DNA from: JACSRF01 sp963695505
Lineage (GTDB): Bacteria; Chloroflexota; Anaerolineae; Promineifilales; Promineifilaceae
Assembly: GCA_963695505.1 (NCBI GenBank)
Contig: CAVOGX010000011.1
Span: 1-64,000, forward strand
DNA length: 64,000 bases
Direction of reading: 5' to 3'
Shown here: in pieces, positions 18,805 to 27,856 of the stretch
How the letters are laid out: the number at the start of each line of letters is the position of its first letter
How positions within the stretch are numbered: position 1 is the first letter of the stretch
The notes under the pieces: generated by a model
What the model saw: only the letters and a program-made list of their open reading frames with translations
The model's database searches: none
Told to the model about the DNA's origin: nothing
Program-made: the position numbers and the translations under genes

Positions 18805-19774
18805 TCAAATTTTTGTGAAATAGGAAAATACTACTTCTAGGGTTGGGGTATGGGTTTCAATCTGGTGGATGGGGCACTGCTGCTGGTGGAGGTAGGCTAA
18901 TACGGCCGTTAATCGCCCATCTCCTGCGGCCGCCTGGAAGGTAAGCAGGGTTTGCTGCGAGGACAAGTTCTCGGCGTTTACGGCGAAATGCGTGTGCAGG
19001 TATTGGCGCACGGCCGTTTCTACTTCACCCACCGTCAACTGATACTCGTGCTGAGGGCGGAGCTGCTGCCGCAGCGCGTCGGGGCTGCCCACGGCCTGGA
19101 TGCGTCCCTGATGCATCAGCGCCACCCGACCACACAACTTCTCCGCCTCTGCCAGGTCGTGGGTGATGAGAAATACCGTCATTTCGCGCTGCGTTTGCAG
19201 GCGAAGAATCAGGTCGTGGAGCCGCTGGGTAGCGGAGGGGTCCAAACTACGGCTCGGTTCGTCTAAAAAAAGGATTAGCGGGCGGTGCAGCAGGGCGCGG
19301 GCAATGGCCAGCCGCTGGCGCATGCCGCTGGAAAAACTGCTGAAGCGGCGGTCGGCAACGTCTAGCAAGTTCACGTCGTCCAACACCTGTTGAATGCGCT
19401 GCTCTGCAGAACGGTCGTTTAACCCGTGCAGGGCAGCAAAAAAGTCCAGGTTGCGCCGAGCTGACAGCCGCCAAAAGAAGCTGCGCTCATCCGAAACCAC
19501 CAGCCCTACGGCAGCACGAATGGCCGCGGCCTGGGCCAAGGTGTGTCCGGCAACTCGCGCCGAGCCGCTGGTGGGCTGAATGAGGGTGCAGAGCATTTTT
19601 ACCAGGGTGGTTTTGCCCGCCCCGTTGGGGCCTAGCAGGCCAAAGAGTTCGCCCGGGGCAATAGTCAGGTGCAGGTCGGTAACGGCCGTTACCGGCACGG
19701 CGCGCGCCAGCCGCCAGCCTTCCGGGTGATCGTACACCTTTGGTCAGTCCCTGCACTTCTATGGCCCACTGCAT
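18805..19774 (-). CDS. ABC transporter ATP-binding protein, ABC-2 exporter type (frameshifted)
   Basis: The protein starts MQWAIEVQGLTK at 19774. A one-base shift near 19739 leads into VYDHPEGWRL and the complete ATPase: Walker A GPNGAGKTTLVKML, signature FSSGMRQRLAIARALL, Walker B LILFLDEPSRSLDP and H-loop ITHDLAEAEKLCGR. The C-terminal 90 residues form a regulatory extension common to DrrA/NatA-type exporters. The Q-loop region VVSDERSFFWRLSARRNLDFFAAL is well conserved. It energises the permease at 17406-18215. Confidence 0.85.
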
Positions 19775-19865
19775 GGCAGAAGTCTACCTGGGAGTGGACA
19801 GGTGGGCGAGTTTGCCTGCACGGTGAATCCCTCCGCGCATTCTCGCCTCCTCCTCCCCGCCCCGC

Positions 19866-19871
19866 TATAAT
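19866..19871 (+). promoter_or_regulatory. -10 element close to a start codon
   Basis: TATAAT, preceded by GC, lies only 6 bases before ATG 19878. A transcript from it would begin at or next to the A of the ATG and be leaderless. If the downstream ATG at 19908 is used instead, the leader would be about 30 bases. Confidence 0.5.
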
Positions 19872-19877
19872 CTCCTT

Positions 19878-20267
19878 ATGGCCGAACTCAATCGTAAAGA
19901 AGTCATCATGGTGCTCAACGGCAACCGCAATTTTGGTGGTCTGGACCTTTCCGGCATGAACTTATCCGGCATGGACCTGGCCAAAGCTTCCTTTTATCGC
20001 GCCAAGCTGAGTCGGGCTAAGCTGCGGCGGGCCAATTTGCAGGGAGCGAACATGAACGGAGCCAATTTACAAGCAGCCGACCTCAGCCAGGCGGATTTGC
20101 GGCGGGCCGCCTTGAAGGGCGCTAATTTGCGCAGCGCCAACTTGCAGGGATGTGATTTGCGGGAAACGGCTGTTTCCCAAGCAAATCTAGACCTCGCTCG
20201 TTACGACAACTATACTCAATGGCCGCCCGGCTTCGACCCGCAAAAATCTGGAGCAGTGAAAGCATAG
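19878..20267 (+). CDS. Pentapeptide repeat protein
   Basis: Residues 25-110 of this 129-residue protein are made of A(N/D)LxxA pentapeptides (GLDLSGMNLSGMDLAKAS, ANLQGANMNGANLQAADLSQADLRRA). They would form a short right-handed quadrilateral beta-helix. Members range from DNA-gyrase protectors to scaffolds, and nothing here picks one. ATG at 19878 may be used from a leaderless transcript; the alternative start MVLNGN is at 19908. Confidence 0.75.
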   Translation: MAELNRKEVIMVLNGNRNFGGLDLSGMNLSGMDLAKASFYRAKLSRAKLRRANLQGANMNGANLQAADLSQADLRRAALKGANLRSANLQGCDLRETAVSQANLDLARYDNYTQWPPGFDPQKSGAVKA

Positions 20268-20352
20268 CGTGTCAGTATTTCAGCCAATCAGCACATCAGC
20301 CTATTTGCGTTTTAGCCTGACTGGCTGGCTGGCTGACTTGCCAACTTGCTAA
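20268..20352. repeat. Word-built spacer with inverted repeats
   Basis: The spacer is built from CAGCC, ATCAG, CTGACTGGCTGGCTGGCTGAC and CTTGC words whose left and right halves are partly complementary (TCAGCC against GGCTGA). No T-run is present. It precedes the first M16 gene. The pairing is weaker than in the other spacers of this class. Confidence 0.4.
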
Positions 20353-20362
20353 AAGGTACCCT

Positions 20363-21687
20363 ATGCCCAACCATTTACCCGTCACCAAAACCACCCTGGA
20401 CAACGGCCTGACCGTCGTCCTCAAAGAAATGCACCACGCGCCCGTCGCCAGCTTCATGATCTGGTACCGCGTGGGCAGCCGCAGGAAATACCGGGCATTG
20501 ACCGGCGTTTCCCACTGGGTCGAACACATGATGTTCAAAGGCACGCCCACCTTCCCCGGCGGCCAGCTGGATCGCATGATTTCCCGCGAGGGCGGCCATT
20601 TGAATGCCTTCACCTGGCTCGATTTCACCGCCTACTACGAAACCATGCCCTCCAATCGCATTGACCTGGCGCTGCGAACTGGAGGCCGACCGCATGATCA
20701 ACACCCTCATGACGCCGGAGGAGGTGGAATCAGAGCGCACCGTCATCCTGTCGGAGCGGCGACATGTACGAAAATGACCCACGCTTTTTGCTGAATGAGG
20801 AGCTGACGTCCGCTGCCTTTCGCGTGCATCCGTACCATCACGAAGTGATTGGCGACGAAGCTGATTTGCGCAGCATGACGCGGGATGATTTGTACGGCTC
20901 ATTACCGGCGCTATTACGCGCCCAACAATGCCATTGCTGTGGTGGTAGGCGATTTTGATAACGGCCGAGATGCTGGCGCAAATTGAAGCGAACTGTCGGC
21001 AGCATTCCCGCCGGCGAAGCTGCGCCGCCCATTGCCCGACAGGAGCCGCCGCAAAAGGGTGAACGGCGGGTACGTTGTCAACGGCCCGGCGATACGGCTT
21101 ATCTCACCTGTGGCTTACCAAGCGCCGGCCGCCAACCATCCCGATTATTTTGCCGTTGACATTGCTCAATGCGGCCTTTGCCGGGGGCAGCAGCCTGGGC
21201 ATGTTTGGCGGCGGTGGCACCAACAAAAGCTCGCGGCTGTACAAAGCGCTGGTGGATACCGAACTGGCAGCGGCGGCTTTTGGCGGCCTGGGACCAACGG
21301 TGGACCCCTTTTTGTATACGATTCAGCGCGGTGGTGCGGCACGGCCGTTCCCTGGCTGAAGTCGAAGCCGCCCTGGATGCTGAACTGGCGCGGCTGGCAG
21401 CAGCACCCATCACTCAGGCCGAGCTGGACAAAGCGCTCAAGCGGGCCAAAGCGGAATTTGTGATGGCCGGCGAGAGCATTACCGGGCAGACGCAGCTTTT
21501 GGGTATGGCCGAAGCCGTAGTCGGCGATTATCGTTGGTTTGAGACGGTGCTGGACCGCCTGAACGCAGTCACGCTGGCCGACATGGAGCGCGTGCGGCAG
21601 TTATATTTATCCAAAGCCAACCGCACGGTGGGCTGGTATGACCCTTCGCCCAACGGCTCCGAGGCGGAGGAAAACGAGGCAATATGA
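20363..21687 (+). CDS. M16 family zinc peptidase, catalytic type (multiply frameshifted)
   Basis: The start MPNHLPVTKTTLDNGLTVVLKEMHHAPVAS and the zinc motif HWVEH (HxxEH) in GVSHWVEHMMFKGT mark a catalytic M16 peptidase. The C-terminal domain continues through LDAELARLAAAPITQAELDKALKRAKAEFVM to NRTVGWYDPSPNG. At least five one-base shifts occur, near 20678, 20757, 20902, 20960 and 21330, with more disorder around 21030-21110. Length (about 440 codons) matches the family. The stop overlaps the next gene's ATG (ATGA). A second M16 gene at 24405 lacks the zinc motif and is a likely partner. Confidence 0.8.
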
Positions 21688-22256
21688 AGGGGCGCTGGCT
21701 GTGGGGATTGTTGATTACGGCCGTTTTGGTAAGCTGCCGTCCACCCTTTGCGGCGGGCAGGCCGGCGCCGCCGCCCATGACGCCTACCGCGGCCTTCACA
21801 ACGGCCGTTGCTACCCCTATCCCAACCCTGCCCCCCATGCCCACAACCGAACAACCTGCCGCCAGCACCGCCAATGCCGACGTGCTCTTTGTGCGCGCCG
21901 TGCAGGCGGCGGACAGCTCGTGGACCTTTCACGTGACGGTAGCTCACCCCGACACGGGCTGGGAAGATTATGCCGACGGCTGGGACGTGGTTCTGCCGGA
22001 TGGCACGGTGGCAAAACCAGACCTGGACAGCCCCTTTACGCGCCTGCTGCTTCATCCCCACGAGACTGAACAGCCTTTCACCCGCAGCCAGAGCGGCATT
22101 ATCATTCCCGCTGGCATCTCGACAGTGCGGGTGCGGGCCCACGACCTGGTAGACGGCTTTGGCGGGCAGGAAGTGGTACTGGATTGGACGGTCTTAGAAG
22201 CAGGAACGGCCGTTTCCACCGATACCTACGAAATCACTCCCCATTCCCCTGATTAA
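21684..22256 (+). CDS. Putative lipoprotein of unknown function
   Basis: A 190-residue protein with a short signal MKGRWLWGLLITAVLVSC (lipobox VLVSC), a proline/threonine-rich linker to residue 55, and one globular domain from about 65 (VRAVQAADSSWTFHVTVAHPDTGWEDYADGWDVVLPDG). That domain looks like an all-beta extracytoplasmic fold. The ATG overlaps the M16 stop, so it is probably co-translated with the peptidase. I do not assign a family. Confidence 0.65.
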   Translation: MKGRWLWGLLITAVLVSCRPPFAAGRPAPPPMTPTAAFTTAVATPIPTLPPMPTTEQPAASTANADVLFVRAVQAADSSWTFHVTVAHPDTGWEDYADGWDVVLPDGTVAKPDLDSPFTRLLLHPHETEQPFTRSQSGIIIPAGISTVRVRAHDLVDGFGGQEVVLDWTVLEAGTAVSTDTYEITPHSPD

Positions 22257-22353
22257 TGCACTCTCTCACGCCCGAACCTGCGCAGTTTCACCCGCCGCTG
22301 CGCCGGATTAAAGCAGCGCCCGACGTGCGGGGATTGTTTATTCCTTCTTTATA
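22257..22353 (+). other. Very short open frame of 32 codons
   Basis: ATG 22257 directly follows the lipoprotein stop and gives MHSLTPEPAQFHPPLRRIKAAP and 10 more residues before TAG. The composition looks protein-like, but there is no ribosome binding site of its own and no continuation in another frame. It may be the remnant or frameshifted start of a lost gene. Confidence 0.25.
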
Positions 22354-22434
22354 GGGGTAGAGGTGGTAACGGCCGTTGCCCGATTACCGTGAAATCACCT
22401 GACCGGTATTCGACAACTTCTAACTGGTAATTGG

Positions 22435-22443
22435 TGCTAGAAT
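22435..22443 (+). promoter_or_regulatory. Extended -10 promoter for the SpoIIE phosphatase
   Basis: TGCTAGAAT fits an extended -10 (TGn plus TAGAAT). It ends 7 bases before the ATG at 22451, implying a leaderless or nearly leaderless transcript. No good -35 is seen, as expected for an extended -10. Confidence 0.45.
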
Positions 22444-22450
22444 ACAGACT

Positions 22451-24271
22451 ATGGCTGCAGAACCTATCCTCATTCAAACGTTAAACACCCTCAACAAGAT
22501 TACGGCTACCCTCAACCAGGCCGAAAACACGGCTGAAGCATTGCAATCTGCTCTAACCCAGCTCATCGATCTTATGGGGCTAAAAACCGGGTGGCTCTTC
22601 TTGCGCGATCCGGAAGCTCAGGGTCGTTGGGCTGGACGCGGCTTTATTTTAGCCGCCCATCACAATTTACCCCCCGCCCTTGCCTTGAAAAACCCTGCTC
22701 CTTGGAACAAGGGCTGCGCCTGCCAAACCTTATGCCAGGAAGGGCAGCTAAACATGGCGTACAATGAGGTACACTGCAGCCGCCTGAGTGAAGCCAGTGG
22801 CGAGCGGCGCGGCCTGACCGTTCACGCCTCTGCGCCCCTACGCTCTAAGCAGCAGATATTAGGTATTTTAAACGTGGCGGCGCCCAATTGGGAGGCTTTT
22901 ACGCCAGAGAAGCTGGCTTTGCTCACCAACGCGGGGCTGCAGATGGGCGTTTTTTTGGATCGCGCCCGCCTCTTTGACCTGATGCATGAGCAGCGTATTG
23001 ATGAACAACTGGCTCTGCTCAATTTATCACGGCAGTTGCTGAGTCTTTCCAATCTGCCTGATTTGCTGCATTACCTGGTGGATGAGGTATGCCAACTGCT
23101 GGCAGTCGATGCCTGCGCCATTTTGCTGGTCAGCGGCGAAGAAGACTTTCTGTGTTTTCAGGCGGCCAGCGGCTGGGTTTCTGACCCAGTGGGCAATGCG
23201 TATCGGGTTCCCGTAGCCGGCACCGGTTCGGGGCAGGTGTTACAAAGCCAGCAGCCGCTGTTGTGGAATGGGCCGGAAGAGATTCCGCTGATGAGCCAAT
23301 CGCCGATGCTGTCCTGGCTGCGGCAGGAGGGGTTTCAAAGTGCGGCCATTGTGCCGTTGGTAGCTTACGGCCGTTCCATTGGCACACTGGTTGTGGACAC
23401 CCGCAGCACCCGCATCTTTGAAGAGGGCGAGATTCGTTTCTTACAGCTCATGGCCAACCAGGCGGCCATCGCCATTGAAAAAGCGCGGCTGCGCGAGGAA
23501 GAGCTGGCGCGGCACCGCATCGAACGGGAGCTGGCAGTAGGACGGCAAATACAGCTAAGCATGCTGCCGCAGTCTAGCCTCAGCGTGCCGGGTTGGCAAT
23601 TTGCCGTGGAGTATGAACCGGCAAGGCAGGTGGGCGGCGATTTTTATGACTACTTTTTCGTTCCCGGCCAGGAAAATTTGCTGGGGGTCGTTATTGCCGA
23701 CGTGTCGGATAAGGGGGTTCCGGCGGCGCTGTTCATGGCCTTGAGCCGCACAACCATTCGCAATACCGCGCTGCGTGGGCGGCCCCCGGCCGAGGCGCTG
23801 ACTTGGGCTAACCGCTTTGTCCTGGAAGACAGCGTGTCCGACATGTTTTTGTCTGCTTTTTACGCCACGCTGGACGTCAGTAACGGCCGTTTCACCTACG
23901 CCAATGCCGGGCACAACCACCCGCTGTGGTGGCAGGCCGCCACGCAAATCTTTACACCCCTTAAAGCCGCCGGCGCCGTTTTAGGCGTCATGGCGGAGGT
24001 AGAGCTGGAGCAGTGTACCATTGACCTGGCTCCCGGCGATGCCGTCGTACTGTACACGGATGGCGTGACGGAGGCGATGAATGATGATCTGCAAGAATTT
24101 GGCGCGGAACGGTTGGAAACGGCCGTAGCCCACGTCCTGCGCCAGGATCCCCAGGCCACCGCCGCTGATATGGCAACGGCCGTTCTAAAAGCGGTAAGCG
24201 CCTTTATCGGCGACGCCAGCCAGCACGACGACTTCACTTTACTCATCATGCGCCGCGATCCTGCACCCTGA
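22451..24271 (+). CDS. GAF-GAF-SpoIIE (PP2C-type) serine phosphatase
   Basis: Residues 20-170 and 200-345 form two GAF sensor domains. The first contains several cysteines (KGCACQTLCQEG). A linker helix (EEELARHRIERELAVGRQIQLSMLPQS) is followed by the PP2C phosphatase with GGDFYDYFFV, VIADVSDKGVPAALFMALSRT, NAGHNHPLWW, LYTDGVTEAMND and DDFTLLIMRR. The acidic metal ligands are in place. Such proteins dephosphorylate anti-sigma-factor antagonists in partner-switching cascades. No anti-sigma antagonist lies nearby, so the target is unknown. Confidence 0.9.
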   Translation: MAAEPILIQTLNTLNKITATLNQAENTAEALQSALTQLIDLMGLKTGWLFLRDPEAQGRWAGRGFILAAHHNLPPALALKNPAPWNKGCACQTLCQEGQLNMAYNEVHCSRLSEASGERRGLTVHASAPLRSKQQILGILNVAAPNWEAFTPEKLALLTNAGLQMGVFLDRARLFDLMHEQRIDEQLALLNLSRQLLSLSNLPDLLHYLVDEVCQLLAVDACAILLVSGEEDFLCFQAASGWVSDPVGNAYRVPVAGTGSGQVLQSQQPLLWNGPEEIPLMSQSPMLSWLRQEGFQSAAIVPLVAYGRSIGTLVVDTRSTRIFEEGEIRFLQLMANQAAIAIEKARLREEELARHRIERELAVGRQIQLSMLPQSSLSVPGWQFAVEYEPARQVGGDFYDYFFVPGQENLLGVVIADVSDKGVPAALFMALSRTTIRNTALRGRPPAEALTWANRFVLEDSVSDMFLSAFYATLDVSNGRFTYANAGHNHPLWWQAATQIFTPLKAAGAVLGVMAEVELEQCTIDLAPGDAVVLYTDGVTEAMNDDLQEFGAERLETAVAHVLRQDPQATAADMATAVLKAVSAFIGDASQHDDFTLLIMRRDPAP

Positions 24272-24404
24272 GCTTGCGCGTCCCTCTGCCAATGATATGA
24301 TCAACACCTCCCTGATAAAGAAGGGGGTTCAAGAGTAAATGGTGAAATTTCACCGGAAATATGTCCTCTCAAATCACCTTGTTCAAAGTAATCTTCAGAG
24401 ACTT

Positions 24405-25670
24405 ATGCCCAATTTAACCTATCCTGGCCCAGAAAACATTCAGCGCCAAACTCTGCCTAACGGCATCACCATCCTCGTGTACGAAAACTTCGCCAGCGAA
24501 TCCATCGTCCTCAGCGGCCTGGTGCGGGCCGGCGCTCTGGCAGAAACGCACAGCCAGGCTGGATTGGCCAGCTTCACCGCCAGCCTGCTGCTGCACGGCA
24601 CCCGGCAGCGCAGTTTTGGGGACATTTACGAAGCGCTAGAGTCGGTGGGAGCCGGGCTGGATTTTAGCAGCGGGCGGCACACCACAGAATTTTCCGGTCA
24701 CGCCCTGGCCGAAGACCTCCCTCTATTGGTTGACCTCCTGGCCCAATCCCTGTGCGAACCCACTTTTCCCGTCGACCAGGTTGAGCTGCTGCGCGGGCAG
24801 ATTCTTACCGGTCTGCAAATGCGCGCCAACGACACCCGCCACATGGCAAACATGGCCTTTCGCGAATTGCTTTACCCCGAACACCCTTACAGCCTGTCCA
24901 CCGAAGGCTACCCGCATACTGTCTCAGCCATCCTCCGCGAAGATATGGTTGATTTTCACAAGCGCTATTATGGCCCCCAAGGCATGATTTTAGGCATCGT
25001 GGGCGCGGTGAAAACGGCCGATGCCATTGCCCAAATTGAGCGCGTATTGGGTGACTGGCAAAACCCGCAGCAGCAAGCTTTGCCCCCTGTAGCAGATGTC
25101 CCTCGCCCCCCCGTTGTGGTGCGTCGCCACGTCCATATGCCTGATAAAAACCAGGCGGACGTTTTGCTAGGCCTGCCCGGACCGCGCCGCGCTGCACCAG
25201 ATTACCTGGATGCAAAAATGATGAACACGATCCTGGGCGTATTTGGTATGATGGGCCGTATTGGCGAAAATGTGCGCGAGAAGCGCGGTCTGGCATACTA
25301 TGCTTACAGCCATTTGCAGGGAGGCCTGGGACCGTCACCCTGGTTTGCCAGCGCAGGGGTGGCTCCACAGAACGTGGAGGAAGCTGTTCTGGCCATTCTT
25401 GATGAGATTGCGCGCATGCAAAACGAACCCGTTTCCGCTGAGGAATTGGCCGACAGCCAGGCGTACATCACGGGATCCATGCCGGTGGGCCTGGAAACCA
25501 ACAGCGGGCTGGTTAACGTGTTAACGGACATGGAGTTTTACGGCCTGGGCCTGGATTATTTGCAGCAATACCCGGACATGATTTGGGAGATTACGCCGGA
25601 GCGGGTGCAGGCCGCCGCCCAAAAATATTTAAGCGTAGCACAAATAGCCGTGGCGGTGGCTGGCAGTTAG
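24405..25670 (+). CDS. M16 family peptidase-like protein lacking the zinc motif
   Basis: The family start NLTYPGPENIQRQTLPNGITILVYENF is followed by SIVLSGLVRAGALAETHSQAGLASFTASLLLHGT. The HxxEH zinc site expected here is absent, so it is probably the non-catalytic subunit of an M16 pair. The C-terminal RGLAYYAYSHLQGGLGPSPWFASAGVAP is well conserved. Its likely partner is the catalytic M16 gene at 20363. The start MPNLTYP at 24405 aligns with the family; a longer frame to 24339 has no homology-like sequence. Expected length (about 420). Confidence 0.82.
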   Translation: MPNLTYPGPENIQRQTLPNGITILVYENFASESIVLSGLVRAGALAETHSQAGLASFTASLLLHGTRQRSFGDIYEALESVGAGLDFSSGRHTTEFSGHALAEDLPLLVDLLAQSLCEPTFPVDQVELLRGQILTGLQMRANDTRHMANMAFRELLYPEHPYSLSTEGYPHTVSAILREDMVDFHKRYYGPQGMILGIVGAVKTADAIAQIERVLGDWQNPQQQALPPVADVPRPPVVVRRHVHMPDKNQADVLLGLPGPRRAAPDYLDAKMMNTILGVFGMMGRIGENVREKRGLAYYAYSHLQGGLGPSPWFASAGVAPQNVEEAVLAILDEIARMQNEPVSAEELADSQAYITGSMPVGLETNSGLVNVLTDMEFYGLGLDYLQQYPDMIWEITPERVQAAAQKYLSVAQIAVAVAGS

Positions 25671-25687
25671 CAAATTTTAGGAAGCTG

Positions 25688-26053
25688 ATGTTGACAATTG
25701 GCGTAGATTTGAGTGAACTAGAGCGGATTGAGTCCTTGATTTCCCGCTATGGCGACCGCTTTTTAAACCGGGTTTTCACGGTACAGGAACAGGCGTATTG
25801 TAACGGCCGTATCTCCAGCCTCGCCGCCCGTTTCGCTATCAAAGAAGCAGTGGCCAAAGCCCTGGGCACAGGCATGGGCGAAATCGTTACCTGGCGCGAG
25901 ATTGAGGTTGTCAACGATGATCAGGGTAAACCAGAGCTGATTTTGCACAACAAAACCCAGGCATACGCCAACTCATTGGGTTTACGGCAGTGGGCAATTA
26001 GCCTCTCCCACACAGATTCTTTGGCTATTGGCTTTGTTGTAGCAACAGGATAA
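25688..26053 (+). CDS. acpS: Holo-[acyl-carrier-protein] synthase
   Basis: AcpS transfers 4'-phosphopantetheine from CoA to acyl carrier protein. The 121-residue protein starts MLTIGVDLSELERIESL (metal-binding aspartate in GVDL). It has FTVQEQAYC, the RFAIKEAVAKALGTG motif with the second acidic ligand, and the end WAISLSHTDSLAIGFVVA. ATG 25688 aligns with the family start, although the frame is open further upstream. It follows the M16-like gene by 17 bases and may share its transcript. Confidence 0.9.
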   Translation: MLTIGVDLSELERIESLISRYGDRFLNRVFTVQEQAYCNGRISSLAARFAIKEAVAKALGTGMGEIVTWREIEVVNDDQGKPELILHNKTQAYANSLGLRQWAISLSHTDSLAIGFVVATG

Positions 26054-26118
26054 GCCAGTCAGCCAGTCAGCCGGTCAGGGCAATAGCCTGACAAGCTGGA
26101 AAACTGACCGGCTAACCA
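26050..26118. repeat. Word-built inverted repeat after acpS
   Basis: AGCCGGTCAG is complementary to CTGACCGGCT, and outer words AGCCAGTCAGCCAGTC and AACCAGCT extend the pairing. It fills the spacer and ends just before GGAGG of the hydrolase. No T-run is present. Confidence 0.55.
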
Positions 26119-26135
26119 GCTATGTGGAGGTACAC

Positions 26136-26906
26136 ATGACAAATTGGACGACAGATGATGGCACCCTTATAAATTACGAGATGTTCGGGGCCCGACCGGA
26201 TCGCGAAGTTGTTCTGCTGCTTCCCGGCCTCCTTGGTTCCATTAGCAGTCAGTGGCGGAACTTTGTGAAGTCGCTGGCCACCGAATTCACGGTGGTGCTG
26301 ATGGATTTACGTGGACACGGCCGTTCCGAAAACAAGTCCCCCAGCCTTAACCCCGAGCGCATGATGTACGATGTCCTCGGCCTGCTCGATTTCCTGGACA
26401 TACCCCGCGTTCACATTGTCGGGTACGACCTGGGCGGCTATTTGGGCCTCATGCTCGCCCTCAACCAACCGCGCCGGGTGCAGTCCCTCGTCATGCACGC
26501 CACAAAATTCTACTGGAGCGTAGAAGCGGCCGTTAAGATGCGCGAGCAGCTAGACCCCGACAATATGGCCGAAACTGTACCCGCCTACGCCGACCAGTTG
26601 GTGCAAGAACATGGCGGGCGGCGCTGGCGCGAACTGGTGCGCCAGGCGGCAGACCTGATCATGCTCCTGTCACAAAAAGGCATGACAGAAAACATGGCGG
26701 CCCAGTTACAGTGCCCTGCTCTCATCTGCCTGGGCGACCGGGACGAGTTGGTTTCATTGGCCGAAGCTCATCGCCTCAGTCGGGTTGTGCCGCGCGGCGG
26801 CCTGCTGGTGATGCCGGGCGTTCGTCATCCTTACCATTCAGTGCAGCCCATGCCGCTGCTGCCGATGATCGAATTTTTTGTCAAATCTTCCCAGAAAGTG
26901 AAATAG
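26136..26906 (+). CDS. Alpha/beta hydrolase with an aspartate at the nucleophile position
   Basis: The fold markers are LLLPGLLGSISSQWRN (oxyanion loop), LMDLRGHGRSENKS, the nucleophile elbow VGYDLGGYLGLMLALN, CLGDRDELVS (acid) and GVRHPYHS (histidine). The elbow residue is D98 instead of serine, as in haloalkane dehalogenases and epoxide hydrolases. An esterase or lipase role is therefore less likely. The ATG at 26136 is preceded by GGAGG; a GTG at 26124 is possible. It is followed after 3 bases by a PIG-L deacetylase gene. Confidence 0.82.
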   Translation: MTNWTTDDGTLINYEMFGARPDREVVLLLPGLLGSISSQWRNFVKSLATEFTVVLMDLRGHGRSENKSPSLNPERMMYDVLGLLDFLDIPRVHIVGYDLGGYLGLMLALNQPRRVQSLVMHATKFYWSVEAAVKMREQLDPDNMAETVPAYADQLVQEHGGRRWRELVRQAADLIMLLSQKGMTENMAAQLQCPALICLGDRDELVSLAEAHRLSRVVPRGGLLVMPGVRHPYHSVQPMPLLPMIEFFVKSSQKVK

Positions 26907-26909
26907 CTA

Positions 26910-27764
26910 ATGGCGCGACGTTTGCTGGCCGTTTTGGCCCATCCTGATGATGAATCTTTTGGACCGGGAGGCACTTTTGCCCGTTATGCCGCCGAGGGCG
27001 TCGAGGTGCATATTGCCATTGCCACCGATGGCGCAGCCGGTTCGGTAGCGGAAGGCTACGAAGAAGCGCGAGAAAAGCTGGCCGAGGTGCGGGCCGGGGA
27101 ATTGGAAGCGGCCGTTTCTGTTTTGGGGGCTACCCTATATACCTTGGACTACCGCGATTCCGGCTACATCAACGATCCGGCTAACCAGCATCCTGATGCC
27201 TTCATCAACGCCGATGAAACGGAAGCAATTGGCCGCGTTGTGCGCCTCATCCGGGAGATACGCCCCCAGGTAGTCATCACCCACGACGAAACAGGTGGTT
27301 ATTTCCACCCCGACCACATTTTCTGCTGGAAAATCACCACCCCTGCTTTTCACGCGGCCGGTGATCCAGACCAATTCCCTGAAATTGGCCCGGCCCCTTA
27401 CCTGCCGCAGCGGCTTTATTACACCGCTTTTCCCAACACCATGGTCAAGTTTTTCACCTTTCTCATGCGGCTGCGCGGCCAGGATCCTACCCGCGCCGGG
27501 CGCAATAAGGACATTAATTTCACCAAGCTGGGGCTGCCGCGACACAAACTTCATGCCACCATTGATTACCGGGCCTACTGGGATGTGAAGCGAGAGGCCA
27601 GCGCCCGCCACGCCAGCCAGGGTGGCGGCACCGGCAACAGCCGTGCCCTGCCAGAATGGTTCCAGCGGCGGTTTATGGCTCGCGAAACTTTCATTCGCGC
27701 CGTACCTCCTGCGCCAGATGGCTTTCGCGAAAACGATCTATTTGCCGGCGTGGAAATTTCATAG
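26910..27764 (+). CDS. PIG-L family deacetylase
   Basis: The zinc-binding start LLAVLAHPDDESFGPGGT gives H11, D13 and D14 of the AHPDDE motif, and HPDH near residues 133-136 supplies the other ligand. The family removes N-acetyl groups from glucosaminyl compounds, for example in GPI, mycothiol and bacillithiol synthesis. Length (284) fits the thiol-biosynthesis subgroup. It lies 3 bases after the alpha/beta hydrolase. Which sugar it acts on is not clear. Confidence 0.85.
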   Translation: MARRLLAVLAHPDDESFGPGGTFARYAAEGVEVHIAIATDGAAGSVAEGYEEAREKLAEVRAGELEAAVSVLGATLYTLDYRDSGYINDPANQHPDAFINADETEAIGRVVRLIREIRPQVVITHDETGGYFHPDHIFCWKITTPAFHAAGDPDQFPEIGPAPYLPQRLYYTAFPNTMVKFFTFLMRLRGQDPTRAGRNKDINFTKLGLPRHKLHATIDYRAYWDVKREASARHASQGGGTGNSRALPEWFQRRFMARETFIRAVPPAPDGFRENDLFAGVEIS

Positions 27765-27856
27765 GCATGCGGTTGTGCCAAATGTCACAATTCCATTACA
27801 ATGCAAGGAAGAGTTTACTGGCCTCGCTGGCCAGCTAATGTAGAGGAGCGTGTACC

